From Chloroflexota bacterium (lineage in GTDB: Bacteria; Chloroflexota; UBA6077; JACCZL01): 43,500 bases of DNA. The stretch lies in NCBI GenBank assembly GCA_030447245.1, contig JAUJPG010000036.1, positions 1 to 43,500 on the forward strand. Direction: 5' to 3'. A program made the translations under genes and the position numbers. A model generated the notes under the pieces. It worked only from the letters and a program-made list of their open reading frames with translations, had not been told where the DNA came from and made no database searches. Below, in pieces: positions 7,805 through 16,623 of the stretch. How positions within the stretch are numbered: position 1 is the stretch's first letter; the number at the start of each line of letters is the position of its first letter.

Positions 7805-8698
7805 GTGGAAGACACCCCCGTCGGGACTGCCGAGCCGCACGACGCGGCCGCGGCTGCGCCTGACCCTCAGCCCGCGGACCAGCAGCGCCAGGAGTCAGTC
7901 GACGAGGACCTCGCGGCAGGACTCCGGCAGCGCATGGGCGTGTCGAACGGGGAGCAGGCGCAGGCCGAGCCGACGAGCGGCGAGGAAACCTCAGACGAGC
8001 CCGCCCGTGAGGGTGTGAGTGCTGAGGCCGCGCCACAGCCCGACGGGGAAACCGCGCCTCCCTCGCGCCGCGAGCAGGAGCGTCGCCAGCACGAGGAGGA
8101 GAAAACCTCCCTGCGCTCGAAGCTCGAGCAGACCGAGCGCGAGCTGACTGCCGAGCGCGAAGCGGCACGCACCCGCCAGGAGGCGGCGCTGCAAGCGCGC
8201 GGCGACGACGAGCGGTACGACCGCCTGTCGAAAGCGGCCAAGCGTGGCGAGTGGCTGTCCTCCGAAGACAGCGCCTGGCTGTCCGCTGCCGACCTCGCGC
8301 GCGAGCACGAGGACGCCTGGGTGCAGCGTGCCGCCAAAGAGTACGAGGCGTATGCCGGGCGGTTCCGGCAGGGCCTGGCGGCCGAGGCGTTGCGGGCGGC
8401 CACGTTGCCCAACGCTGACCCAGAAAAGATCAAGACCGACCCAAGTTTCGAGGCGATCTGTCGGCACTTCCACGAGGCGGGCGCGGCCTCGAAGGATGCC
8501 GAGTATCGCGACCGCTACGCCCGCCAGGACGGCGAGCTGAAAGAGCTTCGGGCCAAGGTCGCCCGCTACGAGGGGCGCTCCGCGCCCAGCGGCGGGCGGT
8601 CTGGCGGCGGCACGGCCGGGATGCCGGACGCCGACGCCGAGCCGCTCGAGCAGATCGCGGCCGGGATGCGGCTGCGGACATCGCGTCGGGCGTCCTAG
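7805..8698 (+). CDS. probable capsid scaffolding protein
   Basis: 297 residues. GTG 7805 is chosen because GGGGAG lies seven bases upstream; the in-frame GTG at 7757 is inside the terminator stem. The first 95 residues are acidic, Pro/Ala/Glu-rich and disordered; residues about 95-160 and 235-265 are charged coiled-coil helices (REQERRQHEEEKTSLRSKL). The C-terminus is basic (MRLRTSRRAS). An acidic disordered start, central coiled coil, basic tail and location directly before the major capsid gene are the usual signs of a scaffold. Confidence 0.75.
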   Translation: MEDTPVGTAEPHDAAAAAPDPQPADQQRQESVDEDLAAGLRQRMGVSNGEQAQAEPTSGEETSDEPAREGVSAEAAPQPDGETAPPSRREQERRQHEEEKTSLRSKLEQTERELTAEREAARTRQEAALQARGDDERYDRLSKAAKRGEWLSSEDSAWLSAADLAREHEDAWVQRAAKEYEAYAGRFRQGLAAEALRAATLPNADPEKIKTDPSFEAICRHFHEAGAASKDAEYRDRYARQDGELKELRAKVARYEGRSAPSGGRSGGGTAGMPDADAEPLEQIAAGMRLRTSRRAS

Positions 8699-8720
8699 CC
8701 CGGCCCAGACGGAGAGATAG

Positions 8721-9674
8721 ATGGCACTGACACTCGGAGACTACCGAATGCAGTCCAGTGACCCATTCGAGCGGGGGGTGGTCAAGCGCTTCGAGCAGAC
8801 CTCGCCGCTCATGCGGGTCATGGGCTGGGACAAGATCAGCGGCGACACCTACCGCTACCGCGTCGAAGAGGCGCTGCCGGGCGTCGAGTGGCGCCGCGTC
8901 AACCAGGGCTACACCGAGTCGACCGGGATGATCTCCCCGCGGATCGAGGAGATCAAAATCATCGGCGGCGACATCTTCGCCGACCGCTTCCTGGTTCGCA
9001 CGGCACGGCGCGGCGGCGACGCGATCAACCTGATCGCCGAACAAACTGATGCGAAATCGCGAGCGTTAGCTCGCGAATTTGAGAGAACTTTCTTCGAGGG
9101 AGATGATTTAGTCGACCCGGATGAGATGATGGGGATGCGACGCAGGATCACAGGCTCGCAAGTCATCCTGGCTGGGGCCGGCGGCGCGACGCTGACGCTG
9201 TCGATGATCGACACGCTGCTCGACTCGGTCGCCGGTGATGTCGGCAAGGTTCACCTGTTCATGGCGAAGCCGGTCCGCCGCAAGCTGACCGACCTGGTCA
9301 ACGCGGCCGGCGGCTCGGTGCGGATCAACTACCAGTCGGTCAACGACTTCGGCCAGCAGATCGCCAACTACGACGGCTTCCCGATCCACGTTGTCGAGGA
9401 CCAGTGGGACACCTCGACGATCCTCGACGCCGAGGACCCCGGCGACGGCGTGGCCGACACCTACTCGATCTACGCGATGGCGTTCGGCGAGATGGGCGTC
9501 ATGGGCATCTACAACGGCGACGGCCCGATGGTCGACGCCTACCAGGTCTCCAAAGAAACGCCCACGACCGGCGCGGCCAACCCGCCGGGCGAGCTGTGGC
9601 GGATCGAGTTCTACCCGGGCTTGCGGGTCAAGCACCCGCGGGCAGCGGCGCGCCTGCGCGGCGTGCTGGTCTAG
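8721..9674 (+). CDS. major capsid protein
   Basis: 317 residues with a GGAGAG site before ATG 8721. The pattern of a short N-terminal arm, an alpha/beta body (YRYRVEEALPGVEWRRVNQG; REFERTFFEGD) and a C-terminal stretch with TYSIYAMAFGEMGVMGIYNGDG and WRIEFYPGLRVKHPRAAARL is that of HK97-fold major capsid proteins, here a small version without the N-terminal delta domain, which fits the separate scaffold gene upstream. Abundant virion protein forming the icosahedral shell. Confidence 0.85.
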   Translation: MALTLGDYRMQSSDPFERGVVKRFEQTSPLMRVMGWDKISGDTYRYRVEEALPGVEWRRVNQGYTESTGMISPRIEEIKIIGGDIFADRFLVRTARRGGDAINLIAEQTDAKSRALAREFERTFFEGDDLVDPDEMMGMRRRITGSQVILAGAGGATLTLSMIDTLLDSVAGDVGKVHLFMAKPVRRKLTDLVNAAGGSVRINYQSVNDFGQQIANYDGFPIHVVEDQWDTSTILDAEDPGDGVADTYSIYAMAFGEMGVMGIYNGDGPMVDAYQVSKETPTTGAANPPGELWRIEFYPGLRVKHPRAAARLRGVLV

Positions 9675-9676
9675 CC

Positions 9677-10147
9677 ATGATCGATCAGCGATCCCTGCCG
9701 GAGGGCGTCTACGACAAAGACGGGCAGCTCTGGCGCGACGTGCCCCGCTTCAAGGGTTTCGAGGTGGGCGCCGACGGCCACGAGTACGAGCTGCACGACA
9801 TGATCCCGCGGCGGGTGGTGCTGCCGGTCGCAACCGACAACGAGTCGGTCGAAGAGGGCAGGCTGCGCGCGGCGCGGGCCGGGCACGACTTCCTGCATCC
9901 CCGCTGGGGCTGGCTGCGCGCCGGCCGCAAGCGGGAGCAAGAGTCGCCCGAGAACCTCGGCAACGGGGTCGTCCGCTACCGGCGCGAGCGTCGGCCGCGG
10001 ACCCAGGCCCCCGAGCCCGAGGTCGAGGAAGTGGCCGCGGTGGTCCCCGTTGTCGTCGAGGCGGTGCCGATACCGCGACCACGACGCCGTCCGGCCGGCG
10101 CGCTGCCGGTCGACCTGATCGAAGAAGGAGACATCAATGGCGAATGA
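9677..10147 (+). CDS. head-region protein of unknown function
   Basis: 156 residues, starting two bases after the capsid gene stop. Residues 1-90 (VYDKDGQLWRDVPRFKGFEV; HDMIPRRVVLPVATDN) may be a small folded domain. The remainder is low-complexity: an acidic EPEVEEVAAVVPVVVEAVP tract and a basic PRPRRRP segment. The place suggests a capsid-associated or minor head protein. No family recognised. Confidence 0.6.
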   Translation: MIDQRSLPEGVYDKDGQLWRDVPRFKGFEVGADGHEYELHDMIPRRVVLPVATDNESVEEGRLRAARAGHDFLHPRWGWLRAGRKREQESPENLGNGVVRYRRERRPRTQAPEPEVEEVAAVVPVVVEAVPIPRPRRRPAGALPVDLIEEGDINGE

Positions 10148-10577
10148 CGAGCTGTTCCGCCTCCTGGGGCCGGCAATCGGCAACCCGGAGCAGACCATCA
10201 CCGCGACGGGGTCGGGCTCGGCCCGCTGGTTCGGAAGGAATCGCAGTTTTCGTGCGCATCGACGCATCGGCGGGGCCGTCACTGGTACCGCCCCGACGCT
10301 GGACCTGCGTATCCAGCAGTCGCCCAACGGCACGAGCGGTTGGACGACGATCGCGACGTTTCCGCAGGCGACCGCGACCGACGTCGGCTTTGTAGCGGGC
10401 GCGGTGCCGCGCTACGAGGTGCCGGGCGGGGCCGGGACCGGTCAGACGATCACGACGACCCAGGACTACATCCGGGCCGACTGGACCGCTGGCGGCACGA
10501 CCCCGTCATTTGGCGACGTCTCGGTCGAGGTCCAGCCGATCAACGAGCCGATCCTGCTGCGCTCCGGCGCGGCGTAA
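10137..10577 (+). CDS. probable capsid decoration or head-associated beta protein
   Basis: 146 residues after a good AAGGAG site; it overlaps the previous gene by 11 bases. The sequence is dominated by short beta strands and Gly/Thr turns (TATGSGSARWFGRNRSF; LDLRIQQSPNGTSGW; YIRADWTAGG), without charged helices. Directly downstream of the major capsid protein, this composition suits a decoration protein or small head beta-sandwich; a tail-tube-like role is an alternative. Confidence 0.55.
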   Translation: MANDELFRLLGPAIGNPEQTITATGSGSARWFGRNRSFRAHRRIGGAVTGTAPTLDLRIQQSPNGTSGWTTIATFPQATATDVGFVAGAVPRYEVPGGAGTGQTITTTQDYIRADWTAGGTTPSFGDVSVEVQPINEPILLRSGAA

Positions 10578-10588
10578 GGAGAGAGACC

Positions 10589-11047
10589 ATGATCGACGCG
10601 TTTCACATCGGCGCCCACCCTCAGCGGGAGGTGCCTCAGGATCTCGACGAGGCAGGCAAGGAGCGACTCGACGCCGAGCGCGCCCAGCTCAAGGGCACCA
10701 GCCTGCGCGTCCCGGACGAGGAGCCGGGCGCGCTCGGCGCGGGCGGCCCGCTGTCGACCGTGCCGGTTGACCCGGCCAATCCGTCGGCCGGCGTGCTGTA
10801 CGCCGGGCCGTCAGCCGAAGAGGAGCAGCTCCTCAACGGTATCGACCCGAAGGCGATCGAGCGGATGTCTCAGGCGCGTGAAAAGCGCCTGGGCGGGCTG
10901 CGTGAGGAGTTGCAGTCCAGGCAGCTCGAGCAGGCCGCCACGCTGCGCTCATCCGAGCAAGGCGTCAAGAAGGTCAGCCCGGACGCGAAGGTCACGCCCG
11001 ATCGGCTCGACGAGCAGCCACGCTCGTCAAACAAAGCCGACAAGTAG
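10589..11047 (+). CDS. head/neck-region protein of unknown function
   Basis: 152 residues from ATG 10589, with GGAGAGAG upstream. The first 75 residues are Pro/Gly-rich and look flexible; residues 80-125 form an amphipathic helix (EEEQLLNGIDPKAIERMSQA, then REKRLGGLREELQSRQLEQA). The C-terminus is highly charged. No known domain. Possibly a minor capsid or connector accessory protein. Confidence 0.55.
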   Translation: MIDAFHIGAHPQREVPQDLDEAGKERLDAERAQLKGTSLRVPDEEPGALGAGGPLSTVPVDPANPSAGVLYAGPSAEEEQLLNGIDPKAIERMSQAREKRLGGLREELQSRQLEQAATLRSSEQGVKKVSPDAKVTPDRLDEQPRSSNKADK

Positions 11048-11050
11048 GAG

Positions 11051-11070
11051 CGGGGGGCGAAAGCCCCCCG
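11051..11070 (+). promoter_or_regulatory. GAAA-tetraloop hairpin in the head-neck junction
   Basis: The sequence forms an 8-bp stem CGGGGGGC / GCCCCCCG closed by a GAAA loop (11059-11062). No T-tract follows, so it is not an ordinary terminator. It lies between a stop at 11047 and the ATG at 11078 and would sit as a very stable element in the polycistronic mRNA, perhaps protecting the capsid message end or tuning the next gene. Confidence 0.6.
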
Positions 11071-11077
11071 AGCCATC

Positions 11078-12016
11078 ATGCCGGCCTCGCTGAAGCAGCT
11101 TCGGCGCAACCTGCTCGACACTGGCGAGCTGGGCGGTTTCGCCGTCTGCACGACGACGACCGCTGTTGCTGACACGGACCCGGACGCCCGGCGCAAGCTC
11201 GTCTCGGCTGATCTCGTCCACGACGAGGCTGGCGAGACGAGCTATGGCGGGTGGTACGCGTACCTCTCGGGCGGCAACGCCGGCTCGCTCCTCGGCCAGC
11301 AGCGCACCGTGCGGACGCACGGCTACGGTCGGGCGCAGGGCCAGGTGGCGCTCAACGCCGAGCTGTCGGCGATCCCGCCGCTGGGCACCGAGTTCGAGCT
11401 GCTGGCGAAGCTGCCCGCCGTGCGCTGGCAGGGGCGGCCAGGGCTGCGCGAGATCATCAATCAGGCGCTCGAACGGCTCTGGGTAGCCGACTGGCTGCCG
11501 TTCACAGGCAACGGCACGGCGACCTACGCCGTCACAGCCTACCCGTGGCTGACCCAGGAACGCATCTTCGACGTGCAGGAGAGCTACGGAAGCACGCTGC
11601 CGTTCGCTTCGGGCATGCAGGTGCAGCTACGTCAGGACGCCGAGACACCGGTCCTCGACATCGGCAGGGCGTACAGCCCGTCCGAGAAGTTCTGGCTGCG
11701 CGTGATGCGGCCGGCGCACACGCGGATCAGGGCTGGCGGCGTCTGGCAGGAGTCGACGGCCGGGCTGGTCAACGACACGGACGAGACGCTGGCCGAGCTC
11801 AACCTGGTCACGACCGTCGCGCTGGCGTATGCGTACCGCGCGCTGGCGAAGGGGCCGCCGCCCGACACGGCCTACGAAGGGCGTGCCGAGCGCCAGGAGG
11901 CGAAAGCCGCCGCGATCCGCTGGTACTCCGCGCCGCGCTTCCAGCGCGCACCGGTGTACAGCGGCCCGGTCGTCACGCGCTCGGGCGGGCGGCGCTGGAG
12001 CGGGCGATGGCCCTGA
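11078..12016 (+). CDS. probable neck/tail adaptor protein
   Basis: 312 residues, mixed alpha/beta, no enzyme motifs. Features are a helical start (MPASLKQLRRNLLDTGELGG), beta-rich middle (YGGWYAYLSGGNAGSLLGQQ), a helix of the kind found in head-tail connectors (LREIINQALERLWVADWLP), and a basic C-terminus. The order capsid, this gene, then a beta-propeller-like nozzle mirrors the adaptor/nozzle pair of podoviruses. The role is assigned by position; no family motif is certain. Confidence 0.5.
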   Translation: MPASLKQLRRNLLDTGELGGFAVCTTTTAVADTDPDARRKLVSADLVHDEAGETSYGGWYAYLSGGNAGSLLGQQRTVRTHGYGRAQGQVALNAELSAIPPLGTEFELLAKLPAVRWQGRPGLREIINQALERLWVADWLPFTGNGTATYAVTAYPWLTQERIFDVQESYGSTLPFASGMQVQLRQDAETPVLDIGRAYSPSEKFWLRVMRPAHTRIRAGGVWQESTAGLVNDTDETLAELNLVTTVALAYAYRALAKGPPPDTAYEGRAERQEAKAAAIRWYSAPRFQRAPVYSGPVVTRSGGRRWSGRWP

Positions 12017-14046
12017 CCAACCAGGAGTACGACCTGCTGCTCGGCAACCCATCTATCGGCGTGATGCTGGACCGTGCCGAGCGTGGCGACGCGCGGTTGC
12101 CGGCGCAGATCGAGGGCGGGTTCGGCCCGGCCGAGGCGGACGATCAGCTCGTCTCGGACGACGTGCCGGTCATGCACGACGACTTCTCCGGTGGGGCGTT
12201 CTACTCGAAGCGTCTGCTGAAAACGGGCTACGCCTACGCTGAGGGTGCGTACTGCCGCGACCCGCGGGTGGTGCTACCGGCCGGGGCGGTCACCGAGCTA
12301 CCGCTACCAGCGGGCACGGTCGAGATCAGCGGCTCATTCGAGCAGGACGGCCACCTCTACCTGCTAGCCGGCGCGTTGGCCGTGCGGCTGGGTAGCGGAA
12401 CCGACCTACCGGTCAATGCCCAGTACCTCGGGGCCGGGTTCGTGGCCGACGGCGCGGCGGCGTTCAACGGCGCGACCTACGTTGGCGGATCGGGCGGCAA
12501 CCTCTGGCGCCTCCAGGGCGGTGTGTGGACCCAGTCGGCCAGCGCGGCACGGCGTAAGGCCGCGACCGTGTCCTGGGTCATCCCATCCGAGGGCTCGGGC
12601 ATCTCGGCCGAGCGGCTGATTATGGCGACGAGCGACCTCAGGAACATCCGCTACGTCGCCGGTGACCCGCTGATCGATGCGAACTGGGGCCCGGTTATCC
12701 GGGTTGGCTCCTCGTCGCACCCGATCACCTCGCTGGTGAGCGCGCCGCGGCACGCCTATATCTGTAAGACGGACGGATTGTACGACCTCAACTCCCGCGG
12801 CGAGACACCGCACCTGACGCCGGGGCTGCGCCACGCGGCCATCGCCCCGTCCAACGGCGCCGTGTCGTTGTACTGGGGCGGGTTCGTGTACTTCACCCAC
12901 GTCTCGGGCCTGTACCGCGTCTGGGTGGGCGATCCGGTCGTCCAGTATCAGCCGGGTTGGTGCCAACCGGGCTGGGGCCTGCCGAACGAGACGCCGATCC
13001 ACGGCGCCTGCACCGCGCTGGCGATCGACCAGGGCTGGATCATCGCCTCGGTCTACAACGGCACGAACTCGTACCAGGGCGCCGGGGTCGACCGCCGCGA
13101 GGTTGGCATCGAGGGCATCGGTCCGCTGCTGTGGCACTTCGCCGAAGTTGCGCTGCCGGGCGAGCGCATCACGCATATGCGCGTGACCGCGCCCGGCTCG
13201 CAGCCGCGGTTGTGGATCGCCACGATGTACGGCGGGCAGGCGCGGTTGCGCTGGGTGTCGCTGCCGAAGGCAGCCACGCCGCTCGAGGACTTCCTGGCAT
13301 CGGGGCAGCACCGCTTTCAGCAACGCTGGACGCTGTACCCCTCGGTGCACGACTGGGGCGATGCCGACGCCGAGAAGATCATCAAACAACTCGGCGTCGT
13401 CACGGAAAATCTGGGCACCGGTGTCACGATGGACGTGGCGGCCAATGCTGACGGCGGCGCGTGGACGTCGCAGGGCACCATCCGCACGTCGCCGCGCGCT
13501 CGCCTGGTGCCGCGCGCGCCACTGTCCAAGGGACAGCAAATCGGATTGCGGATCATCGGCAACGGCACCGCGCTCATCCCGGCCGTGTTGCGCTCGGCCA
13601 AGGTCCGCGCGGAGGTCAACGTCGAGTTGTTCGAGCGGCGACGTTACCCGATCCGCGTCCAGCGCGGCCAGAAGACCCGTAACGGAGCGACCGATCGCCG
13701 CAACCCAGCACGTGTCTGGCAGCAGATCGTCGACTTCCAGCGGGCCGGGCCGATCGACATGGTCGACGAGCAGGGCAACCAGTTGACGATCCGCGTCCGT
13801 GGCGGGATGCCCTTCAAGCAGGTCGAGGACAAGGAGAGTGGTGACTGGACGTACATCGCCGCGCTCGACGTGACCGTGCTGGACATTGTCGCCATGGGCG
13901 GGGTCGGGCGGACGTTCAAGTGGAACGACGGCACCAAGTGGAATTCCAGCGCGGTCTGGAAGGCGAGCGGCGCCACGACGTTCTTCGTCTGGAACGCCGG
14001 CTGGAAGTGGAACAGCGGGATTATGTGGCGCGGGGCGGCGACCTGA
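12007..14046 (+). CDS. probable tail nozzle/beta-propeller protein
   Basis: 679 residues from ATG 12007, which overlaps the previous stop. The sequence is almost wholly beta with repeated blade-like segments containing aromatic/Gly patterns (GHLYLLAGALAVRLGSG; GATYVGGSGGNLWRLQGG; RHAYICKTDGLYDLNSRG; GGFVYFTHVSGLYRVWVG), suggesting a beta-propeller such as the nozzle protein of T7- and P22-like tails. The last ~40 residues carry Trp/Asn repeats (FKWNDGTKWNSSAVWKASG, then VWNAGWKWNSGIMW). Large size and location before the tail-collar gene support a tail-tip role. Confidence 0.6.
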   Translation: MALTNQEYDLLLGNPSIGVMLDRAERGDARLPAQIEGGFGPAEADDQLVSDDVPVMHDDFSGGAFYSKRLLKTGYAYAEGAYCRDPRVVLPAGAVTELPLPAGTVEISGSFEQDGHLYLLAGALAVRLGSGTDLPVNAQYLGAGFVADGAAAFNGATYVGGSGGNLWRLQGGVWTQSASAARRKAATVSWVIPSEGSGISAERLIMATSDLRNIRYVAGDPLIDANWGPVIRVGSSSHPITSLVSAPRHAYICKTDGLYDLNSRGETPHLTPGLRHAAIAPSNGAVSLYWGGFVYFTHVSGLYRVWVGDPVVQYQPGWCQPGWGLPNETPIHGACTALAIDQGWIIASVYNGTNSYQGAGVDRREVGIEGIGPLLWHFAEVALPGERITHMRVTAPGSQPRLWIATMYGGQARLRWVSLPKAATPLEDFLASGQHRFQQRWTLYPSVHDWGDADAEKIIKQLGVVTENLGTGVTMDVAANADGGAWTSQGTIRTSPRARLVPRAPLSKGQQIGLRIIGNGTALIPAVLRSAKVRAEVNVELFERRRYPIRVQRGQKTRNGATDRRNPARVWQQIVDFQRAGPIDMVDEQGNQLTIRVRGGMPFKQVEDKESGDWTYIAALDVTVLDIVAMGGVGRTFKWNDGTKWNSSAVWKASGATTFFVWNAGWKWNSGIMWRGAAT

Positions 14047-14918
14047 TGCTCGTCGATCTGATCCAGGACCGCGTCGAGCAGCAGGACGTGCAGCAGATCA
14101 TCTCGGTCGACCGCGGCTATCCGGGCTCGTACTCGCCGATGAAGCGGATCAACTCGAGAGACGAGTCGATGCTCGAGGTCAACGACAGGGGCGTGTTCGC
14201 CACGCCGAACAACGGCGCGACGCTGCCCGAGCGGGTGCTGGTCAGCGGCTACGACCTGCCGGTCGGGATCATCAGCATGTGGTCCGGCACGGTCGCGTCG
14301 CTGGCCGGCACGGCCTGGCGGCTGTGCGACGGCCTCAACGGTACGCCGGACCTGCGGGACCGCTTCATCGTCGGCGCCGGTGGCGCGCTGGCCGCCGGCG
14401 CGACCGGCGGCCTGGCGACGCTCTCGCTCGCCCACAACCATGCCGGGGCGCCTCACACCCACAGCCACGCTCACGCGGGAGCAGCCCACAGTCATAGCCA
14501 CAGCCACTCCGGTGCAGCCCACAGCCACAGTCACGCCCACACCCCCGGCGTGCATTCCCACGCGTTTGAGCACGATCACGCGTCAGTCACCACGAACACG
14601 GAGTCATTGTCGGTGAGCATCAACCAGGGCACCGGCGCGCTGGTCACCGTGGCTAGCAACCTGCACACCCACGCCGCCGATCTGCCATCGCACAACGGAA
14701 CGACCGGCTGGCCGAGCCCGGACATTACCGGCAGCGACGCCACCGGCGCCACGTTCAGCGACAACACCGGGCCGGACGCCGCCGCCGCGGCGTTCAGCGG
14801 CAACACCGGCAGCGACGCGACGGGTGCAGCGTTCAGCGCCAACACCGGCGATGCGCTCGGCAACGCCGACAACCGGCCGCCGTACTTTTCGCTCGCCTAC
14901 ATCATGAAAACCGCGTGA
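14046..14918 (+). CDS. tail collar domain protein with His-rich needle segment
   Basis: 290 residues from ATG 14046, overlapping the preceding TGA. Residues 71-112 are a phage tail-collar domain (LPVGIISMWSG; WRLCDGLNGTPDLRDRFIVG). Residues 130-178 contain 18 histidines in HxH patterns (HTHSHAHAG, HSHSHSHSG). A Thr/Asp/Gly repeat region (TGSDATGATFSDNTG) follows, and the protein ends with the typical NRPPYFSLAYIMKTA. Known relatives are trimeric short tail fibres; HxH motifs in T4 gp37 coordinate iron along the fibre axis, so metal binding is likely here too. Confidence 0.85.
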   Translation: MLVDLIQDRVEQQDVQQIISVDRGYPGSYSPMKRINSRDESMLEVNDRGVFATPNNGATLPERVLVSGYDLPVGIISMWSGTVASLAGTAWRLCDGLNGTPDLRDRFIVGAGGALAAGATGGLATLSLAHNHAGAPHTHSHAHAGAAHSHSHSHSGAAHSHSHAHTPGVHSHAFEHDHASVTTNTESLSVSINQGTGALVTVASNLHTHAADLPSHNGTTGWPSPDITGSDATGATFSDNTGPDAAAAAFSGNTGSDATGAAFSANTGDALGNADNRPPYFSLAYIMKTA

Positions 14919-14939
14919 CTAGAAAGGAGGTGACTCGGG

Positions 14940-15728
14940 ATGGCTTTCTCCAGAATCCAGGCGCTCACCGACGCTGAAGACGTCGACGTCAATCAGATCT
15001 TCGAGGCGCTCGAAGGGGACGCTGGCAAGGGTCAGCCGATCTCGCTCACCGCGCTCAACGACCCGGTGCGTTTTGCGCTGGCGGCTCGCAACCTGGATCC
15101 GACCAACAGCCGCGCACTCCAGGTGCTCAAGGCGGACGGCACCGACCTGCTGATTGCAGACGCTAATGGTGTGTTCGTCGATCGGGTGACCATCAACCAG
15201 ATCGCCACGCCGCCCGCGCCGGGCGTTGGCAAGACGATCTTCTACACCAAGGCCGACGGCCAGGTGTACTCGCGCTCAGGGTCGGCAGGGACCGAGGCGC
15301 GGCTCGTCAGAGCGCCGATCGTAACCACGGACATCGCCGCTGACGCGGTGACGCAGTCGGAATTCAAGACGGGGGTGACCGCCAACCCGACCACGACGAG
15401 CACGGTGTACGTCGATATGCCCGATATGGAGGTGACGCTGACGACTGTCGGCGGCGACCTGCTCGTCTGGTTTGTCGCGGCGCTCGCCCATTCGACAGTC
15501 GGCAACTACATCCAGTTTTCGGCCAGGCTCGACGCCGGCGTCGAGCCCGGCGCCGTGCTGATGCACCAAAACGTCGCCACGCACCACCAGACGGCGGCGT
15601 TGGTCTGGCGCTTCAGACCCGTAGCTGCAGGCGCGCACGTCGTCAGGATCCGCTGGTTGACCAACGCCGGCACCGCGACCGCCTACAGCAGCCAGCGGTA
15701 TCTGCTCGTTCAGGAGGCCAAACGATGA
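14940..15728 (+). CDS. tail fibre-like protein
   Basis: 262 residues preceded by an unusually perfect ribosome-binding site (AAAGGAGGTGA, 14923-14933, six bases before ATG). The N-terminal half resembles phage fibre shafts (ALQVLKADGTDLLIADANG; GKTIFYTKADGQVYSRSG). The C-terminal 110 residues alternate beta strands (GDLLVWFVAALAHSTVGNYI; HVVRIRWLTNAGTATAY), resembling compact trimeric TNF-like heads of fibres. Likely a receptor-binding or fibre protein made at high level. Confidence 0.65.
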   Translation: MAFSRIQALTDAEDVDVNQIFEALEGDAGKGQPISLTALNDPVRFALAARNLDPTNSRALQVLKADGTDLLIADANGVFVDRVTINQIATPPAPGVGKTIFYTKADGQVYSRSGSAGTEARLVRAPIVTTDIAADAVTQSEFKTGVTANPTTTSTVYVDMPDMEVTLTTVGGDLLVWFVAALAHSTVGNYIQFSARLDAGVEPGAVLMHQNVATHHQTAALVWRFRPVAAGAHVVRIRWLTNAGTATAYSSQRYLLVQEAKR

Positions 15729-16027
15729 GCCGAGTCGGAGACAAGGAGATCGCCGAGCACCAGCTCGAAGCGGAGCTCAGGGCCGCGGGCGTCACCGTGC
15801 GCGGCCTGGGCTTCGACGGCAAGCTCCACACGTACAGCGAGCAGGGCGAGCGGGTCGATCTGCCACCCGAGGCCGTGGCCGTGATCGAGGCACACACGGC
15901 ACAGCGCGAGAAGACGGTCGAGGAGTACGCCGCCGAGTTCCGAAGGCCGACCACGACGGCCGCACGCAAGCAGCAGCTCCGCGACATCCGCCTCGGGCTG
16001 CTGCCACCGGAGACGGTGCCGGCGTGA
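15725..16027 (+). CDS. small protein of unknown function
   Basis: 100 residues, ATGA overlap with the fibre gene. Largely helical and charged (EIAEHQLEAELRAAGVTVRG; IEAHTAQREKTVEEYAAEF). No family recognised. A chaperone or assembly factor for the preceding fibre is possible because such proteins often sit directly after fibre genes, but nothing in the sequence shows it. Confidence 0.6.
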   Translation: MSRVGDKEIAEHQLEAELRAAGVTVRGLGFDGKLHTYSEQGERVDLPPEAVAVIEAHTAQREKTVEEYAAEFRRPTTTAARKQQLRDIRLGLLPPETVPA

Positions 16028-16623
16028 CCATCCTCGGCCTCTGGCAGGAAACGTCCCTGCTGCCGTCAGGCGAGAGCACGCTGGCCGGCCAGATCATCAT
16101 CGGGATGATCGCGGTCGTCGGCTTTGTGCTACGCGAGATATCGGCGCGTCGGCAGACGGCGCGGCTGCGCGAGGAAACCCACCTCGAGGCCCAGAAACTC
16201 GCCATCAAGCAGGAGTCCGAGCGGCAGGCCGTCGAACTGGCCGTCAAGACCGCGATGGAGAAGGCGCAGCGCGCGGCCGAGACGCAGGCCGAGCTTGTCC
16301 AGGCGACCGTGCGTCACGACGTGCGCGACGAGCTAGAGCGGTCACAGCGCCGGATTGTGGAGCTTCAGCACCAACTGGCTACGAAGGTGGACGTGAACAC
16401 CCGCGAGACGGTGGCCGCGCGTCACGAGGCGAACGACAACAACCGCAAGATCGAGCAGTTGCGCGAGTCGTTCAACTCGTTGCTGGGGAATCAGATCAAC
16501 ACAGCAGAACGCGCTGACCAGATCGAGCAGCACGTCGTACAAGACCGGGCACTGGACGCCGACACCAACAAGAGAGTGCGTCGTGTCGAGCAGCACACGG
16601 TAGATGACGATGGCCCAACCTAG
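16024..16623 (+). CDS. membrane-anchored coiled-coil protein, lysis region
   Basis: 199 residues from GTG 16024. One transmembrane helix (residues about 20-37, LAGQIIIGMIAVVGFVL) is followed by a long coiled coil of about 150 residues (REETHLEAQKLAIKQES; RRIVELQHQLATKVDVN). The topology resembles an inner-membrane spanin or a phage membrane-anchored structural protein. Its position at the start of the lysis region favours a lysis-linked role, but no outer-membrane partner is visible. Confidence 0.6.
   Translation: MTILGLWQETSLLPSGESTLAGQIIIGMIAVVGFVLREISARRQTARLREETHLEAQKLAIKQESERQAVELAVKTAMEKAQRAAETQAELVQATVRHDVRDELERSQRRIVELQHQLATKVDVNTRETVAARHEANDNNRKIEQLRESFNSLLGNQINTAERADQIEQHVVQDRALDADTNKRVRRVEQHTVDDDGPT

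Noticed and set aside
11251..12006. In-frame upstream extension of the nozzle-like gene
   Set aside because: It overlaps the whole adaptor gene and encodes Arg/Ala/Gly low-complexity sequence; ATG 12007 overlaps the previous stop as expected.
12406..13539. Long minus-strand frame of 377 codons
   Set aside because: GC-rich antisense shadow of the nozzle-like gene; composition rich in Arg, Gly and Pro, no start context.
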